This document shows, in pieces, positions 1 to 7,377 of a stretch of DNA of 64,000 nucleotides. The notes below the pieces were generated by a model, which saw only the letters and a program-made list of their open reading frames with translations, made no database searches and had not been told where the DNA came from. The position numbers and the translations under genes were made by a program. The stretch is taken from assembly GCF_004784465.1 (NCBI RefSeq), contig NZ_SRRU01000003.1, forward strand, positions 186,001 to 250,000, read 5' to 3'. Positions within the stretch are counted from its first letter, which is position 1, and every line of letters starts with the position of its first letter. Origin of the DNA: Streptomyces griseoluteus. Its GTDB lineage: Bacteria; Actinomycetota; Actinomycetes; Streptomycetales; Streptomycetaceae.

Positions 1-573
1 GACGATCTGTTCGTCGAGCACCATGGCGTGCGCGAGGAGCGGCGGCTCGACGGCCCGGTGATCGGGTACAAGCGTCAGGATGCGGTGCTCGGTCAGGGGC
101 GCACCGGAGCCGAAGGCGCCCCGGCCTGCCAGCCGCTCGTCGACGGTGGAGGTCAGCAGGTCCAGGGCCAGGCCTACCAGCGGGCGCCTGCGGTTCAGGT
201 CGTCCTGGAGGAATCCGTAGAGCCGTTCGTAGCGGAGATCCGCCTCCGGTGCCAACGCCATCAGGACCAGGTCGAGTTCGAGGTCCGACAGACCGTGCCG
301 GGTACGCAGCCAGGACCAGCCGGCGTGGTCGGAGGTGATGCGGTCCCAGGAGGGCTGCGGCGGGCATGGCCGGGCCAGGGCGAGCCGCGGGCTTCCGAGT
401 GGTGTCCGCAGCAGACGCCGGGCGTGGACTGCGCTCATGTGCAGGCCCGGAAAGGTGTCGGTCGCCTCGTCCTCGGCCTGCTCGGCCTCCACGGCGGCCA
501 CGGCATGCGCCAGTACCTCGTCCAGGCGGGAGAAGGCGACGAGGCGACGGGAGTCCATCAGAACCGCGGTCAC
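1..573 (-). CDS. AAA+ ATPase of eCIS type, N-terminal part (3' end beyond window)
   Basis: The gene runs leftward from a GTG at 573 and leaves the window after 191 codons. A strong Shine-Dalgarno (GAGGAGG, about 6 bases before the GTG) fixes the start. The visible part is the helical/winged N-terminal region that precedes the P-loop in the large AAA+ ATPases of phage-tail-like eCIS loci; it includes the stretch GLSDLELDLVLMALAPEADL, which is typical of them. The Walker motifs would lie outside the window, so ATPase activity is inferred from the family. It follows the DUF4157 gene by 61 bp on the same strand, so the two are probably co-transcribed. In eCIS clusters this ATPase is a conserved cytoplasmic component, presumably for assembly or loading. 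Confidence 0.7.
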   Translation of the reverse strand, partial: MTAVLMDSRRLVAFSRLDEVLAHAVAAVEAEQAEDEATDTFPGLHMSAVHARRLLRTPLGSPRLALARPCPPQPSWDRITSDHAGWSWLRTRHGLSDLELDLVLMALAPEADLRYERLYGFLQDDLNRRRPLVGLALDLLTSTVDERLAGRGAFGSGAPLTEHRILTLVPDHRAVEPPLLAHAMVLDEQIV

Positions 574-634
574 GTGGGCCTCCTCTGGTGTCTCGGCGGA
601 GCAGGACGTGAGATCGGCCAGGCGGGGCGGGCGG

Positions 635-3600
635 TCACCGGGTGTACGGCGGGTCGAGGAAGCCGACCTTGAAGGCGAACCCCTTGCCGCGCGCCAGCTG
701 GAACTGCGCCACCTCCGACCTGATCGCGCGACGCAGGTGGTCCGGCACGTGAGCGCCGTCGTAGATCAACCAGATCGAGTCGATCTGGACCTTGTCCCCG
801 GTGCGGCGGATGTACTGGGCGCCGGTGTACTTGTCGAGGGCCTCCTGGAGATCGGCTCGGACCTGGGCCTTGGCAGCCGGGGGCTTCATCTTGGCCATCT
901 CCTGGCGGGACTTGCTGGACACGACCTTCCAGCCCTTGCCGTCGGGGAACAGCACGTCGGGCCGGGTCAGCGGGCCTCCCTGGGGGGTCGGGGAGATGTG
1001 GTGCTGCGACTTCACCGACGTGATGCGGCTGGGGTCCACCTCCTCCAGGAACACATCCGTGACCTTCTCCTCGAATGCGGTTCCACCGGCCCTGTTGCGC
1101 ATCGGATGGCCTGGAGGATAGGCCTTTCGGAAATTGTCGAAGGTCCGGGGCGGGGCGGGCAGCTTCTGCCCCGTGAGTGCCGCTTGGCCTATGTCGTTGG
1201 CGCGTTGCCGGGCGTAGAGGACGTAGTCGTCCCAGTCCCGCTGCATCGCCTCGGACATGCGCGGGGGCTTCCTCCTGGCCAGCTCGTGGTCGAGGAAGTA
1301 CGCGGCGTCGTGGGCGTTCCTGAGGGGCGCCTCCCGCTCGGCCTTGCCGATCGCCGGCTTGCTGATCGGCCCGGCCGCGTCATCGACAGGGGGTCCGCCC
1401 TTTCGCGGCGGCTGCTTCGTGCCGCCCCCGGGTTTCTTCGGGGCCGTGGTGGTCCTGGGCGCGGCGGACCGCTGCGGTGTGACCGTACGCGGCCCGGGTG
1501 TCTTGACACCGCCGCGGGAGGGCCCGCCCGCCCGCGGAGGGCCGGCGACGGGGCCGGTGGTCCCCGTTCCCTTGAGCGGGACGTCGAGCTCGGCCTGCCG
1601 GGCCACGGACATGGTCCCGCTCTGGGGCGGCGCTTCGGCGACCGCGGCCTCACCGTGGGCCGTGACCGGCTCGGCCGCGGGGACGGTCTCGCTCAGCGGC
1701 GGGTGCTCGGGCGCGTGCGCAGCGGACGCCGGATGCTGCTGGGCGGGCTTCTTGACGGGCGGGTGCTGTGCGCCGGCTCCGCCGCCCGCGCGCTTCGCGC
1801 GGGCCTTGTCGAGGTCCACGACGTTGTCAGCCCGGTCGGCCGTGGACCCCGGGGACTTCGGCGCCTTGGGAGCCGCGGCCTCGACCGTCTTCGTGGTGGC
1901 CGCGGGTACCGTCTTCTGCACCGCTGTACCCGCGCCGCCGTGGGCGACAGCGCTCTCCAGCCGTGCCGCCACCGCCTTCAGGTCCTGAAGGAAGCGCTGC
2001 AGGCGCCCCAGCACCTCGACGAAGCGCTTCAGCAGCAAGGTCCCGACCGCCTTGATCTTCTCCAGCACCTTCGCGATCACCAGGCCGATGGCGCGCTCGA
2101 CGGCCGTGATGGCCCTGCCGATCTCGGCGAGGGCCTCCGCGGCGCGGGCCAGCATGGGTGCCACGCGCCCCAGCCCTTCCGCGATCTCGGTGATGGCGGC
2201 TCCGACCCCCTCCGTGAACACCGCCACCAGCACGTTGCTCAGGACGGCTCCGATGGCCTCCCCCACGTCGTAGCCGATGCGTGCCGGGCGGGTGTGGAAC
2301 GTGGCGCGCTGCAGTCGTGACATCTTGCCGGTCACGGCGCTGGCGACGCCTGCCTTCTCAGCCTCGGTGTCCGTGGTCACGATGTGCTTGACGGTCTCCG
2401 GCGGTACTTCCGGTTCCGGCGCCGTGAGGGCCCGAATCGTCTTCTGCGCGCCCCGGCGGCCCGCCGCCCCGGCCTGCTGCACGGCAGACTTCTCGAGGTG
2501 CTCGTAGAGCTTCAGGATGCCGAAGAGCTGCGCGGGGTCCTTGGTCAGGGTCTGCTTCAGCGTGTCGAAGGCGGAGTCGCGCAGGTCGCAGAAGTCCTTG
2601 TAGAGGAGTTCCGCGTCTTGCCCTAGCTGGGACTCGCCCTTCAGCGCGCTGACAGCGAGCTTGGTGATGAAGCCCTGAAGGTGCTCCGCCAGGACGGCCA
2701 GGCCGAGCATGTCGGTGGCCGGGCTGACGAAGCCTGCGACCGCACCGGCCCAGTACGCAGCGGTCATCTGGTCGCGGCTCTCCTTGGTGTTCAGCTCCTT
2801 GAGGGCGGCCTTGATCGCATCCTTGGTCTCCGGGTCATGGATCTGCCGCCCCAGCTCGGCCACGAAACCGATCAGGGCGGCCTTGAGCATCTGCTGCTGG
2901 GGACCCGTCCCCACCATCCACCCGGCGACCGTGTCGACCGCCAGGTCACCGAAGAAGCCGAGGGAGTCCTTCGCCTCGGGCCCGCTGTCGGCGGCACCGG
3001 CCGGGTCCCGGGCGACACCGACCGCCGAGCTCTCCGAGACCGGCGCGGCACGGCCGCCCGCTCTCCAGCAGCGGGCGCTGTCGGCTGCCTCCCGCTCGGT
3101 GCGTTCGGAACCGGCGGGCGCCGAACCGCCGCGCGACTGCTGCACCGTATGCGCCAGTTCATGCACGATCAGCCGCTGACCCGCCGCGTCGCTGGGCCGG
3201 TACTCGCCGGCCGCGAAGCTGATGTGCTGTCCCACCGTGTACGCCCGCGCGCCCAGTACGCGCGCCGATTCCGCCGCGCTCCCGGAGGTGTGCAGCCGCA
3301 CCGTCGACAGATCCGCCCCGAGGTGCGACTCCATGTCGGCTCTGAGCGAGGGGGCGAGCGGGCTGCCCGGGCCTGGCGGCGCGTTCCGTACGGGCCGGGC
3401 GGGATCACGGGGTCCGGAACAGCGTCCCCTCTCGCGGCGCAGGAACGCACCCATCGCGTGATTCCCGGCGCCGGACACCGAGAGCAGCAAGAGCCCGTGC
3501 CCGGCTGCCGGAAGCCCCGGCGGAACGGGGTGTCCCTCGTCCGGGGCGGGCCCGCCGGGTCGCCCTGGGCGCACCTGCGCCGTCGTCGGTTGCGGTGTAT

Positions 3601-3658
3601 CGCGTCGGTCGGCGCTTCGAGCGGCCCTCGACAACGACTCCGTCACATGCTCGGTCAT
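635..3658 (-). CDS. DUF4157 (eCIS core domain) protein with C-terminal toxin-like domain, about 1007 aa
   Basis: Residues about 70-175 hold the DUF4157 (eCIS core) signature: a GNHAMGAFL-like lead-in, then VRLHTSGSAAESARVLGARA and the metalloprotease-like HELAHTVQQ (HExxH at 166-170). DUF4157 is the domain most strongly tied to eCIS payloads. The middle has alternating long amphipathic helices (about 460-590), followed by a Pro/Ala/Lys-rich linker. The last about 190 residues are a distinct globular domain with GTAFEEKVTDVF, RPDVLFPDGKGW and SSKSRQ, reminiscent of a PD-(D/E)xK nuclease core but with the acidic residue of ExK replaced by Ser. I infer a delivered polymorphic toxin; the activity is not proven. 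Start: ATG 3658 is chosen because DUF4157 follows it; in-frame ATGs at 3712 and 3757 are possible and none has a strong ribosome site. Confidence 0.75.
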   Translation of the reverse strand: MTEHVTESLSRAARSADRRDTPQPTTAQVRPGRPGGPAPDEGHPVPPGLPAAGHGLLLLSVSGAGNHAMGAFLRRERGRCSGPRDPARPVRNAPPGPGSPLAPSLRADMESHLGADLSTVRLHTSGSAAESARVLGARAYTVGQHISFAAGEYRPSDAAGQRLIVHELAHTVQQSRGGSAPAGSERTEREAADSARCWRAGGRAAPVSESSAVGVARDPAGAADSGPEAKDSLGFFGDLAVDTVAGWMVGTGPQQQMLKAALIGFVAELGRQIHDPETKDAIKAALKELNTKESRDQMTAAYWAGAVAGFVSPATDMLGLAVLAEHLQGFITKLAVSALKGESQLGQDAELLYKDFCDLRDSAFDTLKQTLTKDPAQLFGILKLYEHLEKSAVQQAGAAGRRGAQKTIRALTAPEPEVPPETVKHIVTTDTEAEKAGVASAVTGKMSRLQRATFHTRPARIGYDVGEAIGAVLSNVLVAVFTEGVGAAITEIAEGLGRVAPMLARAAEALAEIGRAITAVERAIGLVIAKVLEKIKAVGTLLLKRFVEVLGRLQRFLQDLKAVAARLESAVAHGGAGTAVQKTVPAATTKTVEAAAPKAPKSPGSTADRADNVVDLDKARAKRAGGGAGAQHPPVKKPAQQHPASAAHAPEHPPLSETVPAAEPVTAHGEAAVAEAPPQSGTMSVARQAELDVPLKGTGTTGPVAGPPRAGGPSRGGVKTPGPRTVTPQRSAAPRTTTAPKKPGGGTKQPPRKGGPPVDDAAGPISKPAIGKAEREAPLRNAHDAAYFLDHELARRKPPRMSEAMQRDWDDYVLYARQRANDIGQAALTGQKLPAPPRTFDNFRKAYPPGHPMRNRAGGTAFEEKVTDVFLEEVDPSRITSVKSQHHISPTPQGGPLTRPDVLFPDGKGWKVVSSKSRQEMAKMKPPAAKAQVRADLQEALDKYTGAQYIRRTGDKVQIDSIWLIYDGAHVPDHLRRAIRSEVAQFQLARGKGFAFKVGFLDPPYTR

Positions 3659-4082
3659 ACGGGTCACCCGTCTGCTTCCGGGCCCGTGGGAGGCAATGGA
3701 CCTTTTCAGCATAGGTCGCCCCGATGATGGCCGCAAAAGGGGCTTATCCCTTGACACTTGTACGAATCAGCCCTTGCGTCCCGGGCGGTCAGCATGGTGA
3801 AAGCGTCAACCCCTCGGGGGCTGCGACACATCGGGCCACGGACGGTTACTGACGGCCGGTGAGGCCCCGAGGCGTCCTGTCGGCTCCGGCGCCAGTCGGC
3901 GTGTCGGGCCGGGGAGTTGACGGGACCAGGACGTGCTTCTCCTTTGCAGATGGATAAAGCATCTGAAAACATCACCAGTAGAAAGCACTTTTGCGAACAG
4001 CGGCGCGCCTCTACGTCATCCGCGCGCCGGAACCGTGTCTCCGACACGACCTCCACAACCACCACAGGCCAGGAGGCGGATC
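3659..4082. promoter_or_regulatory. Divergent intergenic region between the DUF4157 gene and the protease-nuclease gene
   Basis: This 424-base region must hold promoters for both divergent genes. It has a locally AT-rich patch (about 3940-4000), unlike its surroundings. On the minus strand two GCTGA(C/T)-type heptamers lie at 3793-3787 and 3771-3765, exactly 22 bp apart, a spacing compatible with SARP binding, but no good -10 follows 8 bp downstream. A TTGACG at 3917-3922 on the plus strand lacks a convincing -10 at 16-18 bp. A clear AGGAGG ribosome site lies at 4071-4076 for the rightward gene. Confidence 0.4.
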
Positions 4083-6299
4083 ATGGCCACGGCGGAACGA
4101 ACTTACGAGCGAGAGTCGGACTATCTGTCACAACTGACGATGGCCGCGGCACGCTATGCGAACCGAACCGAACAGCGGGAAAAGAACCAATCCGTTCTCG
4201 AGACGCGTGGCCCGTTGTACGCGGACACCCCCGAGCGGGTCGAGAAGCGCCTGGCACGTCTCGGCGCCGACTGGGCCATGGCCCGGGCGATCGAGCGGAC
4301 GCCGACGGAACCCGCCAGCAGCGCGGGAAGTACCCTGCAGCTGCCCCCGGAGTCCTTCAACGGTGAAGTGCTGGGACTGGAGCGCCTCATCGGGCGCAAC
4401 AACCTCACCCCCGTCGCGTTCCTGGAGGAAGGTGTCCAGGTCGCCCGCCCGGTCGGCCGGATCACCATAAGCGGACCGGGAGGCGGCCACGGCACCGGCT
4501 TCATGGTGTCGCCCTCCCTGCTGCTCACCAACAACCACGTGCTGCGCGACACGGAGGACGCGAGCCGCAGCAAGGTCGCGTTCGCGTTCCAGGACGGCAT
4601 CGACGGGAGACCGCTCGTGCCGGCGGTTTTTCAGCTGGAACCGCTCCGGTTCTTCGTCACCGACCGGGCACTCGACTACAGCCTCGTCGCGGTGGCCCCC
4701 CAGGGCGTTCAGGGCGAGGCGCTCTCATCGTTCGGCCAGTTGGTCCTCAGCGAGGCTGAGGGGCAGGTCGTCGTGGGGGAGTTCGTCAACATCATCCAGC
4801 ATCCCCGGGGCGAACCCAAGCAGATCTCGCTGCGCGAGAACCAGATCGTCGACGTGCTGGAGCGGTTCCTGCACTACGAGTCCGACACCCGTGAGGGCTC
4901 GTCGGGTTCTCCGGTCTTCAACGATCAGTGGGAGGTCGTCGCGCTGCACCACTCGGCCGTCCCGAAGACCGACGCCGAAGGCCGGCCACTCAGCGTCGAC
5001 GGCACGGTATGGCGTCCGGAGATGGGCGAGCAGCAGCTGGCCTGGCGGGCCAACGAGGGAGTGCGGATCAGCCGTGTGCTGCGGGCTCTGCATGAGGCGC
5101 CTCTGTCCGGTGAAGCGGCCCGGCTGCGGGACGAGGTGTTCACCTCCGGACTCGCCCCGGCGGCCCCCGCGGAGAGCGCCCTTCCGACGCCCTCCCCCAA
5201 CGGGGAGTCCGGGCTGAGGATCGACGGCTCACCAGCGCGGGGACAGGAACAGACGCACGCGACTGACGGCACCGCCGGGCTCACCATCCCTCTGCGGATC
5301 ACCTTCGGCTTCGACACACCCTCGGCTTCGCAGGCCGCCCTCCTCTCCGCGCCGACCGTGCTCCCGCCGACGCCGAAGGCCGCACCGCAGCCGCCCCCGA
5401 CCGGACGGCGGGACGTCGTATCGGCGGTCGAGAAGGACGTCGACGCGGCCCTGATCAACAACCGGCTCGCGCAGGAACGTCGCTACTACGACCGCACCGC
5501 GGACATCGCCGCCCGCGACGCGTACTACGCGGACGTCGGCACCGGCGACGGTGACGGTGACGGTGACGCGCTGCGCCGCGCGCTGACCACCCTCGTGACA
5601 ACGACCCACGGGCCCCAGCCCAGGTACCAGCCGATGAGGCTGGTCTACCCATGGGTCGACCTGCACAAGGACGGGCGGCTGCGCAGCATCTACTCCGGCA
5701 GGGACTTCTCGGCCGAGGAGCTCATACGGGCCGACGCGGCCATTGCGGAGGCGCGGCTGGCCCGAGTGCAGGAGTTCCTGTTGCAGGAGAGCACGGCGGG
5801 GCCGACCGAGTTGGAAGCGGAATTGGATGCCCTGGAGGCGTCCATGCCGTTCAACTGCGAGCACGTGGTGCCGCAGTCGTGGTTCGCCAAGAAGGAGCCG
5901 ATGCGGGGCGACCTGCATCATCTGTTCGCGTGCGAGGTGGCCTGCAATAGTTACCGCGGCAACTTCCCGTACTTCGATTTCCCCGGCTTCGACGAGGTGG
6001 TCCGGGAGGCCTGCGGAATGCGTGAGAGCGTGGGATTCGAACCGCAGGAGGGCAAGGGCGCGGTGGCCCGTGCCACCCTGTATTTCCTCCTCCGCTATCC
6101 GGGCCAGGTCGGCGACGCGGCACGGGAGTTTCCCGAGGACCGGCTGCCGGTCCTGCTGCGGTGGCACGAGAGCGAGGCGGTCACCGAGTACGAGCTGCAC
6201 CGCAATGCGGCCATCGCGGAGATCCAGGGCAACCGGAATCCGCTGATAGACCATCCCGAGTGGGCAGAGGAGATTGACTTCGCCGGCGTCTGGCCCTGA
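4083..6299 (+). CDS. Trypsin-like serine protease fused to endonuclease I (EndA/NucM) domain, 738 aa
   Basis: ATG 4083 is chosen because AGGAGG lies 6 bases upstream. Residues about 105-300 form a chymotrypsin-fold protease with a complete triad: His152 in TNNHVL, Asp198 in ALDYSLVAV and Ser274 in EGSSGSPVF. A Pro-rich linker (about 355-440) follows. Residues about 445-735 match the endonuclease I family: EHVVPQSW (593-600, His594 as the likely base), DLHHLFACEVACNSYRGN and the C-terminal EIQGNRNPLID. There is no signal peptide, so if it is exported it must use another route. The neighbours (DUF4157, eCIS ATPase) suggest a payload or a defence-like effector whose protease part may process itself or partners. 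A protease-nuclease fusion of this kind is also known from stress or immune systems, so a cytoplasmic defence role is an alternative. Confidence 0.85.
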   Translation: MATAERTYERESDYLSQLTMAAARYANRTEQREKNQSVLETRGPLYADTPERVEKRLARLGADWAMARAIERTPTEPASSAGSTLQLPPESFNGEVLGLERLIGRNNLTPVAFLEEGVQVARPVGRITISGPGGGHGTGFMVSPSLLLTNNHVLRDTEDASRSKVAFAFQDGIDGRPLVPAVFQLEPLRFFVTDRALDYSLVAVAPQGVQGEALSSFGQLVLSEAEGQVVVGEFVNIIQHPRGEPKQISLRENQIVDVLERFLHYESDTREGSSGSPVFNDQWEVVALHHSAVPKTDAEGRPLSVDGTVWRPEMGEQQLAWRANEGVRISRVLRALHEAPLSGEAARLRDEVFTSGLAPAAPAESALPTPSPNGESGLRIDGSPARGQEQTHATDGTAGLTIPLRITFGFDTPSASQAALLSAPTVLPPTPKAAPQPPPTGRRDVVSAVEKDVDAALINNRLAQERRYYDRTADIAARDAYYADVGTGDGDGDGDALRRALTTLVTTTHGPQPRYQPMRLVYPWVDLHKDGRLRSIYSGRDFSAEELIRADAAIAEARLARVQEFLLQESTAGPTELEAELDALEASMPFNCEHVVPQSWFAKKEPMRGDLHHLFACEVACNSYRGNFPYFDFPGFDEVVREACGMRESVGFEPQEGKGAVARATLYFLLRYPGQVGDAAREFPEDRLPVLLRWHESEAVTEYELHRNAAIAEIQGNRNPLIDHPEWAEEIDFAGVWP

Positions 6300-6321
6300 A
6301 GCCCTCTTGTGGAAGACGCCT

Positions 6322-6357
6322 CAGGTCGCGGCGCGGAGCGGTTCGCGCCGCGACCTG
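6322..6357 (+). terminator. Hairpin terminator after the protease-nuclease gene
   Basis: A perfect 14-bp inverted repeat (CAGGTCGCGGCGCG, loop of 8, then its complement) begins 23 bases after the stop codon and lies between convergent genes. There is no U-tract, as is usual for Streptomyces hairpins. It can serve both strands. Confidence 0.7.
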
Positions 6358-6385
6358 ACCGGTGCGGCGGGAGGGCCCCGGAGAG

Positions 6386-6411
6386 CACCGGTGATCACCG
6401 GTGATCACCGG
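6386..6411. repeat. Overlapping CACCGGTGAT repeats at the 3' end of the SARP gene
   Basis: The unit CACCGGTGAT is repeated in tandem and each copy is partly palindromic (CCGGTGATCACCGG). The repeat overlaps the last codons and stop of the regulator gene on the minus strand. It may be only a local slippage product. Confidence 0.5.
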
Positions 6412-7187
6412 AACCATCCTCGGAGGGAGTCCCGGTGAAGGCGCACCCGGCGCCGTGGGGTGGTGCGCGTCGACAGTCGCTCGGGAAGCATGCTGGCGAA
6501 CTGCGGCGAGGGCGCGATGCCCAGTTCCTCGTCCAACAACCGGCAGAACGCGTCATAGTGGCGCACCGCCTCGCTGACGTTGCCCTCCGCGAGATGTGCC
6601 GACACGATCGCCCGGTGCGCACTCTCCCGCAAGGCCTCCGTGCGTACACCTGCCCAGGCGGCTTCCAAGGCCAGGGCGGGCCTGCCCTGCCGGATCAGGG
6701 CCTCGGCGAGCTCGTCGAGCGCGTGCAGTCGCAGTTGCCGCAAGCGTTCGCGCTCCATCAGTACCCAGTCCTCGTCCCACCCCGGCAGCAGATCCTCTCC
6801 GGTCAGGAGCCCCAGTGGTGGCCGGGGGCGGAGGGGTGGGCCGCCGTCCTCCACGACGTCGAGTGCCGCCCGTGTGAGGACGTGGACGTCCACGCGCAGG
6901 GCCGGGGTGATCAGCAGGAAGTCTCCGCAGCGCCCGATCAGGGGTGGCTCCGCTCGCGGCAGCTTCCACAAGGTGGTGCGCAGGCTGCCCCGCGCGTGTT
7001 CCTCGGTGACCTCGGGCCACAACGTGCCGGCGAGGACCGTCCGGGACACCCGGCCCCGCAGCCCCATGAACGCCAGCAACCGCTGGCCGTTGCGGCACAG
7101 TTCGACGGGCTCGGTACCGAGTTCCAGCCGGAACTGGCCGAGCAACCGCAACCGGGGAGGGGACACGTACCTCATCGCCTCGCTCAC
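6405..7187 (-). CDS. SARP-family regulator (winged helix plus BTAD), 260 aa
   Basis: Residues about 10-95 form an OmpR-type winged helix (RLRLLGQFRLELG, NGQRLLAFMGLRG, LAGTLWPEVTEEHARGSLRT), followed by a bacterial transcriptional activation domain to about 245 (DVHVLTR, ALDELAEALIRQG, HRAIVSAHLAEGNVSEAVRH, LDEELGIAPSP). This is the domain order and length of the small Streptomyces antibiotic regulatory proteins, which activate promoters through direct heptamer repeats. A matching repeat array sits in the divergent intergenic region, so it probably activates the rightward gene set at 7378. The GTG at 7187 is the longest start; ATG 7175 is equally plausible. There is no ATPase or TPR extension. 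Confidence 0.85.
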   Translation of the reverse strand: MSEAMRYVSPPRLRLLGQFRLELGTEPVELCRNGQRLLAFMGLRGRVSRTVLAGTLWPEVTEEHARGSLRTTLWKLPRAEPPLIGRCGDFLLITPALRVDVHVLTRAALDVVEDGGPPLRPRPPLGLLTGEDLLPGWDEDWVLMERERLRQLRLHALDELAEALIRQGRPALALEAAWAGVRTEALRESAHRAIVSAHLAEGNVSEAVRHYDAFCRLLDEELGIAPSPQFASMLPERLSTRTTPRRRVRLHRDSLRGWFR

Positions 7188-7286
7188 AGTGTGTTGCGTC
7201 AGCGCACCTCTGGCTGCCCGTCACCACCAGTTTCAGTCCCTCGTCCGCACCCTGCAACCCCGCTGAACGGGCACCTCTCCCCGGCC

Positions 7287-7330
7287 GATGACGCCAGGAT
7301 GACGTCATGCTGACAGTGGCTCCGTAGCGT
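7287..7330 (+). promoter_or_regulatory. Candidate SARP-dependent promoter: three heptamers at 11-bp period
   Basis: Heptamers GATGACG (7287-7293), GATGACG (7298-7304) and GCTGACA (7309-7315) are separated by 4-base spacers. The third ends exactly 8 bp before a -10-like TAGCGT (7325-7330). This is the known geometry of SARP activator sites, which replace the -35 element. It lies 48 bp before the hydrolase gene and next to the divergent SARP gene. Confidence 0.7.
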
Positions 7331-7377
7331 TGGACGCGGTGGCTCCCGGCCGACAACCGTGAGCGGGTGAGGATCGC

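Noticed and set aside
335..2320. Long plus-strand open frame (661 codons) over the DUF4157 gene
   Set aside because: It is the antisense shadow of a high-GC gene: low-complexity Arg/Gly/Leu content, no ribosome site and no family.
3751..3779. TTGACA (3751-3756) as a plus-strand sigma-70-type promoter
   Set aside because: The hexamer at 17 bp spacing (TTGCGT) is a poor -10, and the rightward gene is over 300 bases away.
6386..6411. CACCGGTGAT repeat as an attachment site
   Set aside because: It is short, has no second copy at the other boundary of the block and sits inside the end of a gene.
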